Source of the DNA: a virus
Strand: one strand, 5' to 3'
Length of the DNA stretch: 25,280 nt
Virus record (IMG/VR): IMGVR_UViG_3300037189_000949
Span: 1 to 25,280 of that record
The notes under the pieces were generated by a model. The model did no database searches and was not told where the DNA came from. It worked only from the letters and a program-made list of their open reading frames with translations. Every line of letters begins with the position of its first letter. Position 1 is the stretch's first letter. Positions 21,707-25,280 of the stretch are shown here, piece by piece. Made by a program: the position numbers and the translations under genes.

Positions 21707-22425
21707 TATCTTTTTGCGCGGCCTACGCTTGTTGGTGGCGCTTCTGGTTCTTCTTCAGGCATCTCAGCACCCATTTCTTCGCCACCCATATCAGGCATAC
21801 CACCGCCCATTTCTTCGCCACCCATATCAGGCATACCACCGCCCATTTCTGGACCGCCCATGCCTGCGTCAAATCCACCACCTTGACCTGTTACAACACC
21901 TAGTGCGGCTTGTAAACTTGTCTTAGATTGTGTCAATGCGGCTTGCAATGTTGTTAGTGCTTCATTGGCTTGTGAACTGAATTGCTCACCTTCGTTAGTA
22001 CCAATTTCGCTGTTAACGCTATCAATAACAGCTGGCAATTCTTTTACTAACATATCAGAAACTTCTTCAACCATTTTCTGTACGCTGTCAACCATATCTT
22101 TAACTGCTAGAACAACTTGTGATTTCTCAACTTGTTCGTTCTCAACAACGATACGACTGTTGTACATTGGTTGTGCTTTTAGTTCACCATAGTGATGTGC
22201 TAAAGCTTGTTCCATGAATACTAGTTTCAAGTATGCTGGATTTTGTTCGCTAGAATGAATAGCATTTGATTGTCTAGTTTCGCTGATTAGACCCTTTACT
22301 TTACGTAACATGGTTCTTGTGTCAGACATTGACAATTTGTCAAAGTTCAAAGAGGTATTAAAATTCTCTCTTAAAGCTTTCTTAGCCATCATTGATGGTT
22401 TACGGTTAAATTCGGTTAGTTTCAT
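21706..22425 (-). CDS. Probable prohead core or internal structural protein with Met/Gly-rich acidic tail
   Basis: A 239-residue protein starting MKLTEFNRKPSMMAKKALRE. Residues about 20-175 are helical and heptad-like, including YLKLVFMEQALAHHYGELKA and VLAVKDMVDSVQKMVEEVSD. The C-terminal 60 residues are a flexible tail with two perfect copies of GGGMPDMGGEEM and an acidic Pro-rich end before a basic GRAKR terminus. Long helical proteins with an 'MxLxEF' start are typical of the prohead core/scaffold class in T4-like phages, but the match is by pattern only. TAGGA precedes the ATG and an exact late octamer lies 25 bases upstream. The 3' end overlaps the next gene by one base. Confidence 0.66.
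   Translation of the reverse strand: MKLTEFNRKPSMMAKKALRENFNTSLNFDKLSMSDTRTMLRKVKGLISETRQSNAIHSSEQNPAYLKLVFMEQALAHHYGELKAQPMYNSRIVVENEQVEKSQVVLAVKDMVDSVQKMVEEVSDMLVKELPAVIDSVNSEIGTNEGEQFSSQANEALTTLQAALTQSKTSLQAALGVVTGQGGGFDAGMGGPEMGGGMPDMGGEEMGGGMPDMGGEEMGAEMPEEEPEAPPTSVGRAKR
21771..21842 (-). repeat. Two perfect tandem 36-bp repeats plus a partial third
   Basis: Units 21771-21806 and 21807-21842 are identical at every base, each encoding GGGMPDMGGEEM; the first 8 bases recur at 21843. Identity at silent positions implies a recent duplication within the tail of the 239-aa gene. Confidence 0.9.
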
Positions 22426-22449
22426 AGGTATTCCTAAAGTACGATAATG

Positions 22450-22457
22450 TATTTATC
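22450..22457 (-). promoter_or_regulatory. Late promoter GATAAATA for the 239-aa and 108-aa genes
   Basis: Exact octamer 25 bases before the ATG at 22425, in the 47-bp gap behind the preceding gene. The leader contains TAGGA as Shine-Dalgarno. Confidence 0.7.
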
Positions 22458-22472
22458 TTTCTTCAAATAAAA

Positions 22473-22937
22473 TTAAAGAGAAGATTCCTTAAATTTCTTA
22501 AGTTGCCAGCGTTTAGTTTGAATCATATAGCTATTTAATTCCTCTAGAATTGCTTGTTTTTTGTATCTGGCCTCAGCTAGTCTATTGTATCTTAAAAAGT
22601 CTAATTTTGCTTTTTTCTTAGCATTTTCAGCGGATTTTATAATAACTTCTAAGCTTGCTAATTCAGTATCCAAGTCACGCACACGATTTTCTTCATAGAT
22701 TAGATTGCGTTTATTCAAAACTGCCCATGTCACTGCATATTGCAGGGAAGAGAATATGTTTGAAGTATCTGTACCCAATTTCATTATTTTAAATCCAGTG
22801 GGAATAGCAATTATCTCGTATTGTTCAAACAACTTATATGAGTTGCCGTCTTTATAAACTGCTTTATCTTTTAATTTGTTTAGATTCTCAATACTGAATA
22901 GTTTGTGTAGAGAATTGTATAGTTTTTGTTCATTCAT
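22473..22937 (-). CDS. Conserved phage protein of unknown function (154 aa)
   Basis: Begins MNEQKLYNSLHKLFSIENLN. The first half is mixed alpha/beta (YKDGNSYKLFEQYEIIAIPT, then FSSLQYAVTWAVLNKRNLIY). The second half is a long charged helix, probably coiled coil (about 80-150), ending KRWQLKKFKESSL. The ATG at 22937 is chosen over a TTG five codons earlier because GAGGTG lies just upstream and the ATG overlaps the previous gene's end by 8 bases (ATGAATGA), giving translational coupling. Proteins of this form recur in marine T4-like phages; I know of no function. Confidence 0.72.
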   Translation of the reverse strand: MNEQKLYNSLHKLFSIENLNKLKDKAVYKDGNSYKLFEQYEIIAIPTGFKIMKLGTDTSNIFSSLQYAVTWAVLNKRNLIYEENRVRDLDTELASLEVIIKSAENAKKKAKLDFLRYNRLAEARYKKQAILEELNSYMIQTKRWQLKKFKESSL

Positions 22938-23388
22938 ATGAAAGCACCTCAAAGTAAATGTTGCGTAATTCCGGGGTTGTATCTAAGAAGTCTGGTAATG
23001 TAATTTGTCGGTCATGTATTTTTATCATGGGCACGCCCGAACAATCCGTATATAATGCACCCAACTCGTTCTCGTTTTCCATGAATACACCTGAATGATT
23101 GATATAGAAATCAAAATGCCACATGTTACACGGTTCAGCAGACTCAATTAAGAATCCAAAGTTGTCAAATTCTATCAAATCAACTGATTCACATACTGTT
23201 ATGTTTATGTTTTCTGGCTGTGCCCGTAGTGATATAACCTGTATGATAGTATCTAGGTTACATTGTGTGTTTCTTTTTTGTTCCCACTCTGACGCATCTT
23301 TGTTTGTCATGTCTAGCGGAGGTCTACGACTCGTAATATCTGTTTTAGTGATATCAAACAATGTGTAGCATCTAATTCTTGTTCCCAT
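22930..23388 (-). CDS. Conserved phage protein of unknown function (152 aa)
   Basis: Begins MGTRIRCYTLFDITKT, then WEQKRNTQCNLDTIIQVISL, SVDLIEFDNFGFLIESAEPC, NMWHFDFYINHSGVF, and ends in a hydrophilic segment. It is mixed alpha/beta with no membrane span. The ATG at 23388 is preferred to a TTG ten codons upstream, which lies inside a terminator stem. There is no Shine-Dalgarno; a degenerate late octamer (ATTAAATA) ends four bases before the ATG. It is coupled to the next gene by an 8-base overlap, so the two products probably act together. I recall relatives in T4-like cyanophages, without an assigned role. Confidence 0.72.
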   Translation of the reverse strand: MGTRIRCYTLFDITKTDITSRRPPLDMTNKDASEWEQKRNTQCNLDTIIQVISLRAQPENINITVCESVDLIEFDNFGFLIESAEPCNMWHFDFYINHSGVFMENENELGALYTDCSGVPMIKIHDRQITLPDFLDTTPELRNIYFEVLSYE

Positions 23389-23392
23389 ACAG

Positions 23393-23400
23393 TATTTAAT
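23393..23400 (-). promoter_or_regulatory. Possible degenerate late promoter ATTAAATA
   Basis: The minus strand reads ATTAAATACTGT followed by the ATG at 23388. It differs from the octamer at its first two bases. A promoter is expected here because a strong terminator lies just upstream. The T4-spaced start falls on the ATG, so the mRNA would be leaderless. Confidence 0.4.
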
Positions 23401-23406
23401 AGAGGT

Positions 23407-23436
23407 AAAAAAACCCAAGAATAAATCTTGGGTTTT
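23407..23436 (-). terminator. Rho-independent terminator after the 129-aa gene
   Basis: On the minus strand an 11-bp perfect stem AAAACCCAAGA/TCTTGGGTTTT with loop TTTAT runs into a T-tract of seven. It starts 20 nt past the 129-aa gene's stop and isolates that strongly expressed gene from the following pair. Confidence 0.9.
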
Positions 23437-23455
23437 GTGATTTCTCTAAATCAGA

Positions 23456-23845
23456 TTAATCAAAATATAGATTGAAACCGTTGTTTTGTACTTGTGCGCC
23501 TGATAAGCTGTAACCGTTAACTGTACCTAAAGCACGGATAGCAGTTTGTAGGTCGCTTGGATCCCAAGCTGCTACTGGATAAGTAGCGATAGACAACTTG
23601 TCACCGTCAACTTGGAAGAAGTGAGTTGTAGCTAATTGAGTGATACACTTGATAACTGAATCAACTGCACCATCAAGACCTACTTGAGCAGAAGCGTCAC
23701 CGCCTAAGTCAATAACGAAGAAGTCTAATTTTGGACCAGCGATTTGAACTGGGATACCAGTTGCAACTGCGCCAGAACCATTCAATTGGTCGATAGCAAA
23801 TACTGGCTTTACGTCACCATGAGTATGTAATAGATTGTTTGACAT
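23456..23845 (-). CDS. Conserved T4-like marine phage protein, probably abundant (129 aa)
   Basis: Begins MSNNLLHTHGDVKPVFAIDQ, then VQIAGPKLDFFVIDLGGDAS, a helical IKCITQLATTHFFQVDGDKL, and SIATYPVAAWDPSDLQTAIR, ending GFNLYFD. It looks like a compact alpha/beta domain without a signal or membrane segment. I recall relatives opening 'MSN.LLHTHGDVKPVFA.D' in marine T4-like phages, annotated as hypothetical. It forms a single-gene unit with its own late promoter (CATAAATA), a leader of about 37 nt, an AAAGGA Shine-Dalgarno and a strong terminator. That arrangement, like the sheath and 405-aa genes, suggests a protein made in quantity, possibly virion-associated. Confidence 0.74.
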   Translation of the reverse strand: MSNNLLHTHGDVKPVFAIDQLNGSGAVATGIPVQIAGPKLDFFVIDLGGDASAQVGLDGAVDSVIKCITQLATTHFFQVDGDKLSIATYPVAAWDPSDLQTAIRALGTVNGYSLSGAQVQNNGFNLYFD

Positions 23846-23887
23846 TTTATTTTCCTTTAAAAGTTTGAACCATATAGGCTCTACTTT

Positions 23888-23895
23888 TATTTATG
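23888..23895 (-). promoter_or_regulatory. Late promoter CATAAATA for the 129-aa gene
   Basis: One base from the window consensus GATAAATA and one from T4's TATAAATA. It lies 43 bases before the ATG at 23845, in the 72-bp gap after the 253-aa gene. Confidence 0.65.
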
Positions 23896-23917
23896 CCATT
23901 TCTAAAAAAACTTGGGT

Positions 23918-24679
23918 TTAGAACAGATTTCCACCCTGTTTTAGCTTCTGAATAACAATATCTTGTTCTTTTTTATTGAGTTTTTTTAGTGCAGCCAACA
24001 CTTGTTCACCGTCAGAGCTTAGGGGAATGTCGGCTGCTGGATGTGATTGTACAAAGTCTTTTCTCTGTGTGCTATAGTAATGGTCAAATATTTGTCCACC
24101 TAATTGTTGTATTAAATTAACAGGATTCTGTTTGTTTAATATCATTTGTGCAATCTGCTGTGATGTACTTTTAACTGTGGTAGCTAAATTTCCTAAATTT
24201 CCAGACATATAGCTGGTTATTGCTTGTTCAATTGTTCCAGCATATTGTTTGATAAAATTATCAACTTCTTGATCCTCTTTTAATGCTACTCTTAATTTCA
24301 TTTGGTAGTCAAAAGATTCTTTTACTGGCTGACCTTGCGCTTGAGCCTGTTGTGCGGCTCTAGCCTCGGCTTGTTTCTTTTGAATTAATGCTATATCGTC
24401 TTTATATGCTTCTTCTGTGCTAGCAAGAAAGCCTTGGATCTTGCTAACAAAAGTACCTATAAACTTCTGTCTAGCCATACCTTTTTGATGATTTGCCGCC
24501 CAATTTTGAGATGCGTCAAATCCCACAGCACGACCAAATCCACTTGCAAGTACACCGCCAGCAGAGGCTAATTTTCCACCGACTGCGCTAGCAACCTGTC
24601 CACTTAATCCTGCGGCTGCTCGACCCGCAGTTTTTAATGAGTCCCCGATACCCTCATTCTGAATGTCATTCAGTTTCAT
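23918..24679 (-). CDS. Phage protein of unknown function (253 aa), possibly internal or structural
   Basis: Begins MKLNDIQNEGIGDSLKTAGR. Residues about 20-55 are Ala/Gly-rich (SGQVASAVGGKLASAGGVLA), then FIGTFVSKIQGFLASTEEAY, a Gln/Ala-rich linker (about 105-118), and a helical C-terminal half ending LKKLNKKEQDIVIQKLKQGG then NLF. The Ala/Gly-rich segment could be amphipathic or membrane-active, as in proteins injected with DNA, but it is not hydrophobic enough to call a membrane span. The MKLN start resembles the MKLTEF/MRLFEF genes upstream at 21380-22425. It overlaps the 82-aa gene by 14 bases, so they are co-transcribed from the promoter at 24933. I do not recognise the family. Confidence 0.7.
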   Translation of the reverse strand: MKLNDIQNEGIGDSLKTAGRAAAGLSGQVASAVGGKLASAGGVLASGFGRAVGFDASQNWAANHQKGMARQKFIGTFVSKIQGFLASTEEAYKDDIALIQKKQAEARAAQQAQAQGQPVKESFDYQMKLRVALKEDQEVDNFIKQYAGTIEQAITSYMSGNLGNLATTVKSTSQQIAQMILNKQNPVNLIQQLGGQIFDHYYSTQRKDFVQSHPAADIPLSSDGEQVLAALKKLNKKEQDIVIQKLKQGGNLF

Positions 24680-24914
24680 TTGGTTTTCTCAAACTTTTAG
24701 AGAATCTAGCTTGATCCTTAGCTTTGATAGCACTTAATAGTTTGCGTTCTAACACAGCGGCACGTTCAGGATCGTAATGTTTGTTAATCATTTCAATGAG
24801 ATTTATTGCGCTGGTGATGATATTATGAGCACGGCTTTCAATGACATGTTTAGTGTCACGGTTGCTACCAAGTGCTTCTAATTCTTCTAATAGACTACGG
24901 GTTTTGCGTTCCAT
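24666..24914 (-). CDS. Small helical conserved phage protein (82 aa)
   Basis: MERKTRSLLEELEALGSNRD is followed by ESRAHNIITSAINLIEMINK and a basic C-terminus (FSKSLRKPNE). It is fully helical and without membrane span. Proteins opening 'MERKTRSLLEELE' with 'A.NIITSAINL' are familiar from T4-like cyanophages and relatives; I know of no assigned function. TTAGGA precedes the ATG and an exact late octamer is at 24933-24940. Its end overlaps the 253-aa gene, implying coupling. Confidence 0.72.
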   Translation of the reverse strand: MERKTRSLLEELEALGSNRDTKHVIESRAHNIITSAINLIEMINKHYDPERAAVLERKLLSAIKAKDQARFSKSLRKPNETE

Positions 24915-24932
24915 AAAGTTGATTCCTAATTA

Positions 24933-24940
24933 TATTTATC
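24933..24940 (-). promoter_or_regulatory. Late promoter GATAAATA for the 82-aa and 253-aa genes
   Basis: Exact octamer, 19 bases before the ATG at 24914, overlapping the stop codon of the edge gene. An imperfect stem (AAGTGAT with ATC-A-ACTT, 24918-24946) surrounds the Shine-Dalgarno, with the 5' arm upstream of the predicted start; it is a weaker version of the hairpins at 2469 and 20596. Confidence 0.68.
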
Positions 24941-25280
24941 ACTTACGCATTGCATTAAGCATAGCTTTTAATCTTGCTCCCTGTACGTCTACAGGGCCCT
25001 TTACAGGATTATCTACGACTGTTCCACCGTCAAATGGAGCATCAGAAGTCAATGTTGACTGGGGTTTTAATTGACTCATAATCTGATTGGGACTTGGTGC
25101 TGGGCGATATTTTGCTTGCTGATCCGCATATCCGTCAGGATCCTCGTCAGTGATACGCATAGTTTCAATGTTGTATTCTAAGTCAATTTTCTGTCCCACA
25201 CCAGTAGAACTACGTGACTTCATACACTGAATTTGATACTTACCACGTTCACGCATACTACGACTTGTAAAGATACCAAA
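24939..25280 (-). CDS. C-terminal part of a protein entering from the right edge, possibly RecA/DnaB-family ATPase
   Basis: The frame is open from base 25280 (FGIFTSRSMRERGKYQIQCM) to the TGA at 24939-24941, 113 codons. The ATG at 25256 is internal, since sense codons continue to the window edge. KYQIQCMKSRSSTGVGQKID, then LEYNIETMRITDED, resembles the final strand-loop-strand of RecA/DnaB-type ATPases ('q..K.Rs..G.g..idl.f...t.ri.D'), as in phage replicative helicases or recombinases. The last 60 residues are Pro/Gln-rich and probably disordered, ending RLKAMLNAMRK. No Walker motif is inside the window, so the family call is tentative. Confidence 0.4.
   Translation of the reverse strand, partial: FGIFTSRSMRERGKYQIQCMKSRSSTGVGQKIDLEYNIETMRITDEDPDGYADQQAKYRPAPSPNQIMSQLKPQSTLTSDAPFDGGTVVDNPVKGPVDVQGARLKAMLNAMRK

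Noticed and set aside
22473-22952. TTG start at 22952 for the 154-aa protein
   Set aside because: ATG 22937 has a GAGGTG site and a natural overlap with the previous gene.
22930-23418. TTG start at 23418 for the 152-aa protein
   Set aside because: It is inside a rho-independent terminator stem and adds residues with no family look. ATG 23388 gives the familiar MGTRIRCYT opening.
24939-25256. Complete 105-aa gene starting at 25256
   Set aside because: The frame stays open with sense codons to the window edge and no ribosome site precedes the ATG, so it is the end of a longer protein.

Overview
The window reads as part of an A+T-rich, T4-like (contractile-tailed) phage genome of the marine, metagenomic kind. 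The reasons are recognisable T4-type neck and tail genes (tail sheath gp18 at the left edge, gp14, gp15 and a probable gp13), a T4 gp1-type dNMP kinase, MazG and Nudix nucleotide enzymes, a RecB/Cas4-like exonuclease, and a repeated T4-style late-promoter octamer (mostly GATAAATA) in front of the structural genes. The host cannot be named. It should have an ordinary sigma-70, because two early transcription units start from perfect TTGACA-17-TATAAT promoters.

Layout. 1-569 (-) tail sheath N-terminus. 689-1030 (+) HNH-like zinc protein, converging on and overlapping 981-1643 (-) dNMP kinase. 1701-2465 (-) gp13-like neck protein. 2510-4279 (-) an early operon: a 384-aa unknown, a 60-aa unknown and MazG. 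4371-7390 (+) gp14 then gp15, followed by a Nudix gene (7421-7846) that ends in a bidirectional terminator. 7875-9092 (-) repeat-rich structural protein. 9187-20597 (-) two giant repetitive fibre genes of 2404 and 1392 codons, 45% of the window. 20655-21341 (-) early exonuclease. 21380-22425 (-) two probable prohead-core or internal proteins. 22473-24914 (-) five conserved phage proteins of unknown or structural role. 24939-25280 (-) the C-terminus of a further protein, possibly a RecA/DnaB-family ATPase.

How it works together. Host RNA polymerase would read the two early units at once. Structural genes wait for the phage late sigma/clamp system that recognises GATAAATA. Both early units lie directly upstream of a late structural gene on the same strand with no obvious terminator between (mazG into gp13; exonuclease into the 1392-aa fibre). 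At both junctions a perfect inverted repeat (12 bp and 9 bp) overlaps the late promoter, and its 3' arm covers the ribosome-binding site or start codon. Early read-through RNA would fold and block translation. RNA started at the late promoter would lack the 5' arm. This logic is known from T4 genes such as e and soc, and its recurrence here is the most interesting signal in the window. A weaker third copy precedes the Nudix gene. Several other genes have a promoter so close to the ATG, with no Shine-Dalgarno sequence, that their mRNAs should be nearly leaderless.

Other points of interest are a chitin-binding-like insertion in gp14, dense internal repeats shared by the two fibre genes, and a terminator for the dNMP kinase transcript buried inside the convergent HNH coding sequence. 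No tRNA, CRISPR array, insertion sequence, integrase or reverse transcriptase was seen. No stretch longer than about 120 bases lacks a gene.
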